NCBI GenBank assembly: GCA_036522515.1
Contig: DATDFQ010000028.1
Location: 1-64,000, forward strand
DNA: 64,000 nt
Source: Bacteroidota bacterium
GTDB taxonomy: Bacteria; Bacteroidota; Ignavibacteria; UBA10030; SZUA-254
Direction: 5' to 3'
Shown: positions 41,618 through 50,574 of the stretch, piece by piece
Position numbering within the stretch: the stretch's first letter is position 1
Layout: the number at the start of each line of letters is the position of its first letter
Program-made: the position numbers and the translations under genes
Notes under the pieces: generated by a model
Told to the model about the DNA's origin: nothing
Seen by the model: only the letters and a program-made list of their open reading frames with translations
The model's database searches: none

Positions 41618-42331
41618 TTACTTTCCGGTGAAGGTAAAATCCACCGTCTTGGTGTCGCTCGCCCCGACCGTGACTTTCATCGTCTGTGTCCCGTACACTT
41701 CATGCCAGGCTTCCACTTCGTAGTCGCCTGCCGGGAGGCCTTTGATCTCGAAGCTTCCCTTGTCATCGGTGACGCTGTAGAACGGATGATCGAGGACTCC
41801 GACGTATGCCGCCATCCAGCTGTGGACGTCGCACTTGACCTTCACCATCACTTCGCTGGTGGCGAATGTCTTCACGTTTTTCATGCCCTGCTTGGGTTGC
41901 GCCATGTTGAACGGCGTGCTGTTCTTCGGGAGGGCGTGGATGTTGTGGAGGGTTGCATCGCTGTTCACGATTTCGAGCGGCTGATTGGCCATCATTCCGA
42001 ACACGTGGGGATGGTATGTGCATCCGCGCTGGTCGATCGATTTCTTGTCCTTCGCAACCGGAAACTTCTTCCCTTCGAGCCCTTTCTTGACATAGACGAA
42101 GGACCACTGAAGGGTGTTATTGGAATTCACGACGGTTTTCTCGGAGGGGACCTGCTTTCCCTCGTGCATCTTCAGGCATTTTTGGTCTGCGCCCATCGTA
42201 ATCATGGTCACGGGCGGCTTTGTCCCCTTGAAATTGACTTTTCCAACGATTGTCCCTGCATCGGCGCGGGCGGCGGTAAACAGAATGGAAGCTGCCAGGA
42301 GGGAAAGGAACAACCAAGTGTTACGTTTCAT
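41618..42331 (-). CDS. Secreted cupredoxin-like protein with carboxypeptidase-regulatory tail
   Basis: A 237-aa exported protein (signal peptide about residues 1-23, ending TAARADA). A plastocyanin-like fold has a possible type 1 copper site: His129 or His132 (TLHNIHAL) and the ligand loop Cys167-x2-His170-x2-Met173 (CDVHSWM), the spacing known from amicyanin. The C-terminal GSFEIKGLPAGDYEVEAWHE is a transthyretin-like carboxypeptidase-regulatory segment. Just upstream of coxA on the same strand, it may carry electrons to CoxB or supply copper; this is inference from context. No soluble cytochrome c gene is in this window. Confidence 0.78.
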   Translation of the reverse strand: MKRNTWLFLSLLAASILFTAARADAGTIVGKVNFKGTKPPVTMITMGADQKCLKMHEGKQVPSEKTVVNSNNTLQWSFVYVKKGLEGKKFPVAKDKKSIDQRGCTYHPHVFGMMANQPLEIVNSDATLHNIHALPKNSTPFNMAQPKQGMKNVKTFATSEVMVKVKCDVHSWMAAYVGVLDHPFYSVTDDKGSFEIKGLPAGDYEVEAWHEVYGTQTMKVTVGASDTKTVDFTFTGK

Positions 42332-42690
42332 ACACGTTCTCCTAAGTGATTATGCAATAAGTAATTGGATTCTTAGCACCAAGAGCCTTTCCTCGCCGGC
42401 CGGCGAAGGAGCGGGGCTTGCGTTTCACATTCAGCCGCCAAATATACGCTTTTCCTACAACTAATTCAAGATAATATCCTCCTTGGTACTGGCTGATTTT
42501 CGATTCCTCCTCGTCACGCGACCTGAAGGTCGCGCCTACCGATCCCTCGGGCTTGGTAGCCGCAGCCTTTAGGCTGCGGGTTTTCGGCTCGCTTGTTGAA
42601 ATTTACACGCTACATCCTCTTGTACTCTAGTAACGCGGGGAACTGGGGTGAGAGTTCAGGTCTGCGGTAAGAGAGAGGCGGGAACCGCGG
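42332..42690. repeat. Intergenic gap with composite GGTAG palindrome pair
   Basis: This 359-bp gap between phoU and the cupredoxin gene contains the hairpins ACGCGACC-TGAA-GGTCGCG (42515-42540) and GGTAGCCGCAGCC-TTTA-GGCTGCGGGTTTT (42555-42584), joined by the linker CTACCGATCCCTCGGGCTT. The T-run follows the second hairpin on the plus strand. Apart from these I see no gene or clear promoter. Confidence 0.65.
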
Positions 42691-43371
42691 TTAGGATTGC
42701 GATCCCGGCTCGTCTTCGCCGGCGTGATGCTTCACGACCCGCGCCTGGGCCATGAATATCACCTCTTCCGCGATATTGGTCGAAAGGTCGGCGACGCGCT
42801 CCAGGTTTCTGCTGATGCGGATAAGATCGAGACCGGCATCGATGGTATTCTGGTCGCCCTTCATCATCTTGACGAAACCGGTGACCGTCTTCCGGTTCAG
42901 CTCATCGATCACGTCGTCCTGCAGAAGAACCGCCCTTCCGAGCCGGGCATCCCGGTGGATAAACCCGTCGAGCGCGTTCCGGAGCATCGATTGAGCGACC
43001 TTCGCCATTTCCGGGATCTCGAGGAGCGTTCCCTGGGTGGGGAGCTGGACCAGCGTGAGGGCGGACTCGGCGATGTTTACCGCGTGGTCGCCGATCCGCT
43101 CGAGGTCGTTGTTGATCTTCTGCACGGCGAGGATGAGGCGCAAATCGATCGCCACCGGTTGCTGAAGCGCGAGGAGGTCGATGATCGCGTTATCGATTTC
43201 AATTTCGAGGGAATTCACGCGCTCGTCCTGTTCGATCACGAGCCGGGCGAGGCTCTCGTCGCGCTCGAGAAACGCCTTGATCGAACGCTTCACCGCCTCC
43301 TCGACGACGCTCCCCATCTTGATGAGGCTCGTCTGCAGACTTTCGAGTTCACCTTCAAAGTGCCGTTTCAT
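42691..43371 (-). CDS. phoU: Phosphate transport regulator PhoU
   Basis: A cytoplasmic six-helix protein that links the Pst transporter to PhoR and represses the Pho response when phosphate is plentiful. The 226-aa protein has two PhoU three-helix repeats with metal-site motifs: [23 protein letters not shown] and [18 protein letters not shown] in the first, [24 protein letters not shown] in the second. The ATG at 43371 overlaps the pstB stop by ATGA. It is the last gene of the Pho cluster. Confidence 0.95.
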   Translation of the reverse strand: MKRHFEGELESLQTSLIKMGSVVEEAVKRSIKAFLERDESLARLVIEQDERVNSLEIEIDNAIIDLLALQQPVAIDLRLILAVQKINNDLERIGDHAVNIAESALTLVQLPTQGTLLEIPEMAKVAQSMLRNALDGFIHRDARLGRAVLLQDDVIDELNRKTVTGFVKMMKGDQNTIDAGLDLIRISRNLERVADLSTNIAEEVIFMAQARVVKHHAGEDEPGSQS

Positions 43372-44171
43372 CCGAACCTTCCCGTAATGTAGTCCTCGGT
43401 CTGTTTTTTCGCCGGAGTCGTGAAGAGCTTTTTCGTCGCGTCGAACTCGATGAGCTGGCCGAGGTAGAGGAATGCGGTCCAATCGCTGATCCGCGCCGCC
43501 TGTTGCATGTTGTGTGTGACGATGATGATGGTATAGCTCTCCTTGAGTTCGAAAATCAGCTCCTCGATTTTTGCGGTGGCGATCGGGTCGAGAGCGCTTG
43601 CCGGCTCGTCCATGAGAACGACTTCGGGGTCCACCGCGAGAGTCCGCGCGATGCAGAGGCGCTGTTGCTGCCCTCCCGAAAGGCTGACACCCGACTTATC
43701 GAGAGAATCCTTGACCTCGTCCCACAACGCGGCCCTGCGCAGGCAGCGTTCGACGACCGGTGCGAGCTCCTTCTTGCTCATCCGGCTGTTGAGCCTCAAT
43801 CCCGCCGCCACGTTATCGAAGATCGACATGGTGGGGAAGGGATTTGGCTTCTGAAAGACCATCCCCACCCGGCGGCGGAGGAGCACGGGATCGTAGCCGT
43901 TGACCGGCTCGCCGTCGAGAAGGACCGTGCCGTCCATCGTCCCTCCCCCGACTTCATGCATCCTGTTCAGGCACCGGAGAAAAGTGGATTTCCCGCACCC
44001 CGAGGGGCCGATGATCGCGGTGACACGCTTTGCAGCCATCTCCAGGGACATGTTCCTGAGAGCCTGGGTCTTTCCGAAAAAAGCGTTCAGTTCGCGCGTC
44101 GCCATCTTCGGCACGGCGGCGGCGCCGCCCGCGGAAGCGGGATGAATTTCGTTCGCGGCCGATGTCGTCAT
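43368..44171 (-). CDS. pstB: Phosphate ABC transporter ATPase PstB
   Basis: It powers high-affinity phosphate import. The 267-aa ATPase has Walker [19 protein letters not shown]-loop [13 protein letters not shown] (a PstB hallmark), signature [16 protein letters not shown], Walker [16 protein letters not shown] and H-loop [16 protein letters not shown] 44171, 7 nt after pstA, is preferred; ATG 44192 would overlap pstA. Confidence 0.96.
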   Translation of the reverse strand: MTTSAANEIHPASAGGAAAVPKMATRELNAFFGKTQALRNMSLEMAAKRVTAIIGPSGCGKSTFLRCLNRMHEVGGGTMDGTVLLDGEPVNGYDPVLLRRRVGMVFQKPNPFPTMSIFDNVAAGLRLNSRMSKKELAPVVERCLRRAALWDEVKDSLDKSGVSLSGGQQQRLCIARTLAVDPEVVLMDEPASALDPIATAKIEELIFELKESYTIIIVTHNMQQAARISDWTAFLYLGQLIEFDATKKLFTTPAKKQTEDYITGRFG

Positions 44172-44178
44172 GACAGAC

Positions 44179-45036
44179 TTACCGTTCGGCATATCGCCGC
44201 CTTGTCGCAATCCGGAACAGGACATTCAGGACGCAGATGAGTGAGATCAGCACAAAAGCGGCCGCCCAGGCCTGCCGGTTCCAATCCTCAAAAGGAGCTT
44301 TTGCATAATCAAAGATGAAGACCGTAAGAGACGCGATCGGCTCGCCGATCGAGGTCGACCAGAACCGGTTGCCGAGCGCTGTGAAAAGGAGGGGGGCGGT
44401 CTCTCCCGCGGCGCGGGCGAGGGCAAGCAGGAGGCCCGTCGTAATTCCTTTCAGGGCGGTCGGCAGAACGATCCGGATGGTCGTCTTCCATCGGGGAGCT
44501 CCGAGGGCGAGGGCGGCCTCGCGGTACGAGTGGGGCACCAGGCGGATCATTTCTTCCGTGGTCCGGGTGACGGTGGGGATCATGAGGAGCCCCAGCGCGA
44601 CCCCGCCCGCAAGGGCCGAGAAGCGCTTCATCGGGATCACCACGAGGATGTAGGCGACGACGCCGACCACAATCGAGGGAATGCCGCTCAGGACATCCGC
44701 CAGAAACCTGAGCGTGGACCCGAACGGATTCGAGCCGTACTCCGCCAGGTAAATTCCCGCGAAGATGCCGATCGGAAGGCCGAGTGCGCTCCCCAGGGCG
44801 ATGAGAATTCCCGTTCCGGTGAGCGCATTGGCCATTCCGCCTCCGGTTTCACCGACCGGTTTCGGCATCTGGGTGAAGAAATCGAGGTTGATGGCGCCGA
44901 TGCCCTGCGAGATCGTGTAGTAAAAAATCAGGAAGAGCGGCAGAATCACCAGGAGGCCGCTCAGGATCGAAAGGGCGATCATCGCTCCGTTCTTCGACTT
45001 GCGCCAGAGAAAATAGAAGGAGGATGGCGCGCTCAT
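44179..45036 (-). CDS. pstA: Phosphate ABC transporter permease PstA
   Basis: An inner-membrane permease, 285 aa, six helices. The binding-protein-dependent transport motif with [20 protein letters not shown] is present, as are YLAEYGSN and the [16 protein letters not shown] segment. The ATG at 45036 overlaps the pstC stop by ATGA; the long in-frame extension upstream covers pstC. Confidence 0.95.
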   Translation of the reverse strand: MSAPSSFYFLWRKSKNGAMIALSILSGLLVILPLFLIFYYTISQGIGAINLDFFTQMPKPVGETGGGMANALTGTGILIALGSALGLPIGIFAGIYLAEYGSNPFGSTLRFLADVLSGIPSIVVGVVAYILVVIPMKRFSALAGGVALGLLMIPTVTRTTEEMIRLVPHSYREAALALGAPRWKTTIRIVLPTALKGITTGLLLALARAAGETAPLLFTALGNRFWSTSIGEPIASLTVFIFDYAKAPFEDWNRQAWAAAFVLISLICVLNVLFRIATRRRYAER

Positions 45037-45965
45037 GCGGTCTTGAACCTTTTGGTGGTGCTCCAGACTATCCCGCGGGCGAGGGCGTTCAGGACGATCG
45101 TGACGACAAAGAGAAGGAGCGCGATCTCGATGATGGAGCTCACGTACATCGGGGACGTCGCCTCGGAAAATTCGTTCGCGATCACGCTCGCCATGGACGC
45201 GGCCGGACTGAACAGCGAAGAGGAGATCTCCGCACGGTTTCCGATGACCATCGTGACTGCCATCGTTTCTCCCACCGCACGCCCCAATCCGAGAAGGGCG
45301 GCTCCGAACATGCCCGATTTGGCTCCGGACACGACGATGATCGTCGATTCCCACTTTGTCGCCCCGAGTGCGAGGGCTGCCTCCCTCTGGGAGGCCGGGA
45401 TCGCCTTGAGCACGTCCCGCGAGATCGAGATGATGATGGGCAGGATCATGATGGCAAGAATGAGTCCCGCGGCCATCATCCCGAACCCGTACGGAGTACC
45501 CCCGAAGAAGGGGAGAAAGCCGAGCGATCTTGAAAGGAACGGTTCCACCGAGACGCGAAGCCATGGGACGAGAACGAAGATTCCCCAGAGTCCGTACACG
45601 ATGCTCGGGATGGCGGCAAGGAGCTCGACGACGAACGATAAGGAGGGTTCCATCCACCGGGGGGCGAGCTCGGAGAGGAGGATCGCAGTGCTGAACCCGA
45701 GCGGAAGCGCGATCAGAAGTGCGAGCATCGACGAGCCGAGCGTCCCGAAAATGAACGGGAGGGCTCCGTATTCCTCGGCGACGGGATCCCAGGTGGAACC
45801 CGTCAGAAAATTCAGGCCGAACTTTTGAAGCGAGGGGAGAGAGCCTTTATACATCTCGTACCCCATCAGGCAGACGATGAGGAGAATCGCCACGGCGAAC
45901 ATCGCGGTGAAGTACTTGAAGAGAATGTCGCCGATATTGGCGGTAGCCCTGGAAGTCGGTCTCAT
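45033..45965 (-). CDS. pstC: Phosphate ABC transporter permease PstC
   Basis: A 310-aa partner permease with LPLGFSTAILLSELAPRW, AIPSIVYGLWGIFVLVP and the coupling EAA loop [18 protein letters not shown] take ATG 45965 because the upstream alternative (46010) lies in a GC-rich hairpin directly after pstS. It is translationally coupled to pstA. Confidence 0.94.
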   Translation of the reverse strand: MRPTSRATANIGDILFKYFTAMFAVAILLIVCLMGYEMYKGSLPSLQKFGLNFLTGSTWDPVAEEYGALPFIFGTLGSSMLALLIALPLGFSTAILLSELAPRWMEPSLSFVVELLAAIPSIVYGLWGIFVLVPWLRVSVEPFLSRSLGFLPFFGGTPYGFGMMAAGLILAIMILPIIISISRDVLKAIPASQREAALALGATKWESTIIVVSGAKSGMFGAALLGLGRAVGETMAVTMVIGNRAEISSSLFSPAASMASVIANEFSEATSPMYVSSIIEIALLLFVVTIVLNALARGIVWSTTKRFKTA

Positions 45966-45980
45966 GGTCTCAGACGAAAT

Positions 45981-46012
45981 GGGTGGCGGAGGGAGGATTC
46001 CCCCCGCCACCC
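45981..46012 (-). promoter_or_regulatory. Stable hairpin between pstS and pstC
   Basis: A 9-bp perfect stem, GGGTGGCGG/CCGCCACCC, enclosing GGGAATCCTC-like sequence that can extend the stem. It lies 26 nt after the pstS stop and 16 nt before pstC and is not followed by a T-run. It could stabilise pstS mRNA and lower pstCAB expression, giving more binding protein than transporter. Confidence 0.55.
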
Positions 46013-46037
46013 GTTGGATCAGCCTATCTGTCGCGGG

Positions 46038-47072
46038 TTACTTGACCGCAAAAGAAGCGATTTTCTTTTCGCATAATTTTCGCACCTCCGCCGGAAGGGG
46101 GGCATAGTAGAGATCCTTGGCGTAGGACTGCCCATCGCCCATCGCCCAGCGCAGAAACTTGCCGATTGCCTCCGCCTTCTCGGGGCTCTTCATTGTCTTG
46201 TAAATCAGAAGCCAGGTGAAACCCGATATCGGGTACGAGTTCTTGCCGTCCGCATTGGTGATCGAAACCCGCATGTCCGGCGGGATCGATTTCAGCGAAC
46301 CCGCTGCCGCCGCCGAGACGGCGTCGAAACCGGCTTCGACGAAGTTGCCGGCTTTGTTCCGGAGGCTTGCGTAGGGAAGGGAATTCTTGACGGCATATGC
46401 GAGCTCGACGTATCCGATCGAACCTTCGGACTGCTTGATCAGGCCCGCCACTCCCTCGTTCCCCTTTCCGCCGAGTCCCACCGGCCAATTGACCGCGGTG
46501 CCCTTGCCGACCTTCCCCGCCCACGGCTGGCTGACCTTGGTGAGGTAATCGGTGAAGATGTTCGTCGTGCCGCTTCCGTCGGACCGGTGCGCGACGAGGA
46601 TGGGCTGGCCGGGGAGCGTCTTGCCCGGATTCGCGGACGCGATGGCCGGATCGTTCCAGACGGTGATCTGACCGAGGAAGATCCCGGCGAGCGCTTCCGG
46701 GGTCAGTTTCAAGCCGGTGCCGATGGCAGGGAGGTTGTAGCTCACCACGACGGCACCCAGAACCGTCGGGATATGGAGGACGTCGGAACCCTGCTTATCA
46801 TGGGCTTCCTTGAGTTGATCGTCCGTCATCGGAGCGTCGGTCGCGCCGAAATCCACCGTTCCCTCGATCACCTGTTTGATGCCGCCGCCGCTCCCGATCG
46901 ACTGGTAGTTGAACTCCACCCCGGTCTTGGAATGATAGACGTCGAACCACTTTGAATAGATCACATAGGGGAAGGTCGCCCCCGCGCCGTTCAGCTTCAC
47001 CTGCGGCACTGCCGCCCCGATTGCGATCGCCGTGAGGGCGGCGGTGAGCAGGATTGATCGGATTCGTTTCAT
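46038..47072 (-). CDS. pstS: Phosphate-binding protein PstS
   Basis: A periplasmic phosphate receptor, 344 aa, with a signal peptide (MKRIRSILLTAALTAIAIGAA), then VKLNGAGATFPYVIYSKWF, the phosphate-site segments YQSIGSGGGIKQV, VDFGATDAPM and RSDGSGTTNIFTDYL, and GSIGYVELAYA. An AAGGAG ribosome site precedes the ATG. Four 11-bp-phased repeats upstream indicate PhoB/PhoP control. Confidence 0.96.
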   Translation of the reverse strand: MKRIRSILLTAALTAIAIGAAVPQVKLNGAGATFPYVIYSKWFDVYHSKTGVEFNYQSIGSGGGIKQVIEGTVDFGATDAPMTDDQLKEAHDKQGSDVLHIPTVLGAVVVSYNLPAIGTGLKLTPEALAGIFLGQITVWNDPAIASANPGKTLPGQPILVAHRSDGSGTTNIFTDYLTKVSQPWAGKVGKGTAVNWPVGLGGKGNEGVAGLIKQSEGSIGYVELAYAVKNSLPYASLRNKAGNFVEAGFDAVSAAAAGSLKSIPPDMRVSITNADGKNSYPISGFTWLLIYKTMKSPEKAEAIGKFLRWAMGDGQSYAKDLYYAPLPAEVRKLCEKKIASFAVK

Positions 47073-47088
47073 GCTGTTCGCTCCTTCA

Positions 47089-47096
47089 TAAAGGTA
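47089..47096 (-). promoter_or_regulatory. -10/-7 element of the pstS promoter
   Basis: TACCTTTA on the minus strand, 10 bp downstream of the last Pho-box repeat and 16 bp upstream of the pstS ATG. It resembles both TATAAT-type -10 elements and the Bacteroidota TAnnTTTG -7 element. The Pho box would replace the -35. Confidence 0.45.
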
Positions 47097-47105
47097 ATGA
47101 TTTGA

Positions 47106-47144
47106 TGTTACGCCTTCGTTAATTCAGTGTTAAGAAATCGTTAC
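47106..47144 (-). promoter_or_regulatory. Pho box: four 11-bp-phased direct repeats upstream of pstS
   Basis: On the minus strand: GTAACG (47139-47144), TTAACA, TTAACG and GTAACA (47106-47111), each 11 bp from the next. This matches the 6-bp repeat plus 5-bp spacer design of PhoB/PhoP operators (Bacillus TTAACA-type). Confidence 0.8.
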
Positions 47145-47149
47145 GCCTC

Positions 47150-48220
47150 CTACCGGTAGACGTAATTAAACGTCATTCTCGCCACCACGTCGCTCGTCAC
47201 ATTGTCGGCCGCGTACGATTGCAACCAGATATTGGGCATGAGATGGACGTCCTTCACCGGCATGTAGTCGAGGGCTCCGATAAAAAGATAGACGGCGTTT
47301 TTCGTGGCTGCGGTATTCGAGTTATAGGCGTCGAAGCGGCCGACGAGCCGGAGCCTATCGGATACGGATCCCCAGGCGAATGCCGTTACCCCGAACGCGT
47401 TCTGGTTCTCCAGAGGGGTGGTGGGGCCTGTCACCAGGTTATTCTGCGTGACATGATAGAATCCCTCGATGCCGAACGAGTACTCGTCGGGTTGGCGGAA
47501 GTTGAGGAATCCGGCGAGCGTCATGCGGTCATTGGTCTTCGTCTGGCCGTCGAATGCATCGAGTCTACCCGGTTCAGATTCGAGATCCGCGTAGGCGGTC
47601 GCCTGGAACTGTGAGCCGGATTTGACATGCAGCGAGCCGTAATACCGTTTGTACTTGTCCGTTTCGGGCGTCTGCCCGGAATTATCCCCGATCTTGGCCC
47701 AGTAATTCAACGAGCCGTCGCCGGTGATCTTTCCCTTGAGGTCGGCGCTCAGGTCGGTGCGGGGAGCGATCCCGCGGAGGTCCATGATGGTCTTTTCGAG
47801 CGATCGATATCCCCATGCCGCCTCGGACACGTCATAGGCGGGTGTGGGGGAGAGGCCGGCGATGAAATCGCTTCCCTCAAAAATGTTCTTCCATTTCATC
47901 CAGGCTTCCTTCAGGAACGTGGTCAATTTTCCGCCCGGCGTCGAGAGTTCCTTTCCGTCGGCTTCCAGGCGCATTCGCGCGTCGAAATCAGGCGAAATCG
48001 AATGATCGTAGGTAAAATAGATCCGCCGGACTTGAAAGCCGTTCAGGTCTTTCTTGGTGGTGTCCCGCATCTGAATGTTGTAGTAATAATCGAAGTACGC
48101 CTCTCCCGTGATCGTTTGCTTAGGGGGTGGGGGTGTGGCTGGGGTATCGGACTGCTGGGCGTGTGTGGAGACGGTAGCACCCAGCATTCCGAGCACAAAT
48201 AAACAAGCGATTGTTTTCAT
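47150..48220 (-). CDS. Outer-membrane porin, likely phosphate-regulated
   Basis: A 356-aa beta-barrel protein with a signal peptide (MKTIACLFVLGMLGATVSTHA), a short Pro/Thr linker, then alternating strands beginning ITGEAYFDYYYNIQ and ending in aromatic-terminated MTFNYVYR. FQVRRIYFTYDHSISPDFDARMRLEADG resembles phosphate-selective porins O/P. ATG 48220 has a strong AAAGGACG site. Its position between phoR and pstS and its own Pho-box-like repeats suggest outer-membrane phosphate uptake; the substrate is inferred. Confidence 0.82.
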   Translation of the reverse strand: MKTIACLFVLGMLGATVSTHAQQSDTPATPPPPKQTITGEAYFDYYYNIQMRDTTKKDLNGFQVRRIYFTYDHSISPDFDARMRLEADGKELSTPGGKLTTFLKEAWMKWKNIFEGSDFIAGLSPTPAYDVSEAAWGYRSLEKTIMDLRGIAPRTDLSADLKGKITGDGSLNYWAKIGDNSGQTPETDKYKRYYGSLHVKSGSQFQATAYADLESEPGRLDAFDGQTKTNDRMTLAGFLNFRQPDEYSFGIEGFYHVTQNNLVTGPTTPLENQNAFGVTAFAWGSVSDRLRLVGRFDAYNSNTAATKNAVYLFIGALDYMPVKDVHLMPNIWLQSYAADNVTSDVVARMTFNYVYR

Positions 48221-48312
48221 CGTGCGTCCTTTAGGAATTTGTGATTGCGCTGATTTGAATGGCGACAAACCTCCGTACACGGGGGGAAAATACAAAATCG
48301 AGATAACGTTGC

Positions 48313-48340
48313 CGTTACCGGTGTGTTATCTAATTGTTAA
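48313..48340 (-). promoter_or_regulatory. Pho-box-like repeats upstream of the porin
   Basis: On the minus strand TTAACA (48335-48340), ATAACA (48324-48329) and GTAACG (48313-48318), spaced 11 bp each, as in the pstS operator. The porin ATG is about 93 bp downstream. A -10 element is not clear. Confidence 0.65.
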
Positions 48341-48357
48341 GATTGCAGGGGGGGTGT

Positions 48358-49368
48358 TTATGATCCTAAATCGAAACTGAAGGTGCTTCCTTTTCCGGGT
48401 TCGCTTCTGACCTCCACTTTGCCTCCGTGGGCCTCGACGATATGCTTCACGATTGCGAGCCCGAGACCCGTTCCACCCGCGTCCCGGGAGCGTTCCTTAT
48501 CGACACGGTAGAACCGCTCGAAGATTCTGGGCAGGTGCTCGGGGGGGATTCCCGCCCCCGAATCCCTGACCGATATTGTAATCCGCTCTCCGGCCTGGTC
48601 GGACGAGACCACCACCTCGCCTCCCGGACGGTTATACTTGATCGCGTTTTCTATCAAGTTCACCATGACCTGTTTCAGACGGTCCTGGTCGCCGAGGACC
48701 TGGAGGCCGTCGTCCGGGGCCTGCAGGACCAGCGTGACGTTCCGTTCCCCCGCCCTCGGCCGGAGGTCTGAAGTGATGGTACTGAGAAACTCATTGAGGT
48801 TAAAATACCGGAAGCTCATCTTCATGTCGCCCGACTCGATCCGCGAGATTTCGATGAGGTCTCCCAGAAGCGCATTCAGGCGTTCGGTATTCGCCAGTGC
48901 CCGTTCGACAAAATTTCTTGCGGCGTCCCTTTCTTCAAGAGCACCGTTGAGAAGGGTTTCGAGCATCCCCTGGACGGCGAAGATCGGCGTCCTGAGCTCG
49001 TGAGAGACGTTCCCGAGGAATTCGCTGCGGACACGTTCCAACTTTTTCAGCCTGGTGATATCCTCAACGAGCTTGTCGAGCATGCTGTTGATCGTACCGG
49101 CGAGCCTGCCGAACTCATCGGAGGAGCGGACCGGCATCCGTTGTGAAAGGTCTCCCGCCCGGATCATGAGCGATGCGTCCGCCATTTCCCTGATCGGTCG
49201 GGAGATCCGCTTCGGGACGACGACCGATATGATCGTCATGAGGACCAGCACGATCGCGGCGGCCAGGAGGTACTGCTCGAGCGAAATGGTCGAGAAGATC
49301 GAGAGCGCGAGGATCACTGCAATGGAAAGGGCGCCGAGAAGGAGTGAGATTCTGGTTTGAATCCTCAC
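48358..49368 (-). CDS. phoR: PhoR-type sensor histidine kinase
   Basis: A 336-aa membrane kinase. Two closely spaced helices (about 7-27 and 33-52) leave almost no extracytoplasmic loop; a HAMP domain (PKRISRPIREMADASLMIRAGDL), the HisKA dimerisation domain with His123 (GNVSHELRTPIFAV) and the ATPase (NLIENAIKYNRPGG, DSGAGIPPEHLPRIFERFYRVD, GGTGLGLAIVKHIVEAHGG) follow. There is no PAS domain. Sensing is therefore probably through Pst/PhoU. The GTG start overlaps the phoB stop by GTGA. Confidence 0.92.
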   Translation of the reverse strand: MRIQTRISLLLGALSIAVILALSIFSTISLEQYLLAAAIVLVLMTIISVVVPKRISRPIREMADASLMIRAGDLSQRMPVRSSDEFGRLAGTINSMLDKLVEDITRLKKLERVRSEFLGNVSHELRTPIFAVQGMLETLLNGALEERDAARNFVERALANTERLNALLGDLIEISRIESGDMKMSFRYFNLNEFLSTITSDLRPRAGERNVTLVLQAPDDGLQVLGDQDRLKQVMVNLIENAIKYNRPGGEVVVSSDQAGERITISVRDSGAGIPPEHLPRIFERFYRVDKERSRDAGGTGLGLAIVKHIVEAHGGKVEVRSEPGKGSTFSFDLGS

Positions 49369-50048
49369 TGCTCTTCCCTGAACTTGTAGCCCACTCCCTT
49401 GATTGTTTCGAGCATCCCCGCGCGCTTCCCGAGTTTTTCGCGAATTTTCCTGATATGCACGTCGACGGTCCGGTCGACGACCCGGACGTCGCTTCCCCAG
49501 ACGGACCGGAGAAGCGACTCGCGGCTTACGACCTGTCCGGTGTGCCGCGCAAGATAGAGGAGCACCTCGAACTCCTTCCGGGGAAAGAAGACTTCCTTGC
49601 GATCGATCCGGACGATGTGCTGGGACTGGATGATCTCAACCTCTCCGATCGAAATAGGTTGAACGGGCGCGGCATCCCCCTCTTCGCGCTTTCGAAGGAC
49701 GTTCTTCACCCGGGCGGTGAGCTTCGGGATGCTGATCGGCTTGACGATGTAGTCCTCGGCTCCCAGCTCGAGCCCGAGCACTTCATCGACATCGCTCCCT
49801 TTCGCCGTCAGGAACACAACCGGTATGCGGCTCGTCCGTTCATCTTTTTTCAGACGCTTGAGGACCTCGAGCCCGTCGTATTCGGGCATCATGATGTCCA
49901 GGAGGATGAGGTCGGGATTCTGCCGGGCCATCTCGAGGGCCTCTTTTCCGCTTCGCGCGGTCAGCACCTCGTATCCTTCCTTTTGCAGATTATACCTGAC
50001 GAGGTCCAGAATGTCCCGTTCGTCGTCAACGATTAGAATTGTCCTCAT
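49365..50048 (-). CDS. phoB: PhoB/PhoP-type response regulator
   Basis: A 227-aa OmpR-family regulator. The receiver domain has DDE near residues 8-10, the phosphorylated Asp51 (LILLDIMMPEYDG) and Lys in VKPIS; the C-terminal winged helix has KEFEVLLYLARHTGQVVSRESLLRSVWG and VDVHIRKIREKLG. It should bind the 11-bp repeats before pstS and the porin. First gene of the Pho cluster; I see no Pho box in front of it. Confidence 0.94.
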   Translation of the reverse strand: MRTILIVDDERDILDLVRYNLQKEGYEVLTARSGKEALEMARQNPDLILLDIMMPEYDGLEVLKRLKKDERTSRIPVVFLTAKGSDVDEVLGLELGAEDYIVKPISIPKLTARVKNVLRKREEGDAAPVQPISIGEVEIIQSQHIVRIDRKEVFFPRKEFEVLLYLARHTGQVVSRESLLRSVWGSDVRVVDRTVDVHIRKIREKLGKRAGMLETIKGVGYKFREEQ

Positions 50049-50298
50049 GGGCCCAATATTCGATTATTCAAACCAATTACAAATCCCTTGGGGGCTGGCT
50101 GTGTTTCGTTGCCATCCCTACCGATCCCTCGGGCTCGGTAGCCGCAGCCTTTAGGCTGCGTTTCTCCGATCCGGCAGATGAAATTTAGCCGCCACGGAAA
50201 TCCCCTGCCACCAACATTTTGCGCTTGACATTCTTGGAGCCGCTTCCTACATTACGCCACGCCTTTTTCCCACCTTCAACCGGAAGTCCGGCCACATC
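50049..50298. repeat. Divergent gap with GGTAG palindrome
   Basis: Contains the linker CTACCGATCCCTCGGG (50118-50133) and a GGTAGCCGCAGCC-TTTA-GGCTGCGTTT hairpin at 50136-50162. No clear promoter for phoB or for the zinc-ribbon gene was recognised. Confidence 0.6.
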
Positions 50299-50559
50299 AT
50301 GTACAGAACCACATGCCCGCAGTGCGGGTCATCCGATTTCGTGGTGAGCAAGAGCCGCCCCGGCGACTTCCCGCCGGCCCTGCACTTTGTGGAGTGTTCG
50401 CGCTGCGGATCGACCGTCGGTCTGACAAGCCTGGCCAGCCTGATCGACCTCTCGCGAAGGAATTCGAGATCGGCGAGGGCGATGGCACGCGCGCTCCTTC
50501 ACGATTTTCCGAAGGGGTCTCCGTCGCTCCGCGCTTCCAGGAAACCTTCCTCGGTCTGA
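50299..50559 (+). CDS. Small zinc-ribbon protein
   Basis: An 86-aa open frame starting YRTTCPQCGSSDFVV and continuing VECSRCGSTVGL: two CxxC knuckles 25 residues apart, the spacing of a zinc ribbon, then a basic Arg/Ser-rich tail. No known family was recognised and the tail is low-complexity, so I treat it as a probable but not certain gene. It converges with ppx, ending 16 bp from its stop. A GGAAG sequence lies about 14 nt before the ATG. Confidence 0.5.
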   Translation: MYRTTCPQCGSSDFVVSKSRPGDFPPALHFVECSRCGSTVGLTSLASLIDLSRRNSRSARAMARALLHDFPKGSPSLRASRKPSSV

Positions 50560-50574
50560 TCGCAAGCGTCCCCC

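Noticed and set aside
44530-45828. 432-codon plus-strand frame opposite pstA/pstC
   Set aside because: Shadow of the two permease genes; low-complexity Arg/Asp-rich translation with no motif.
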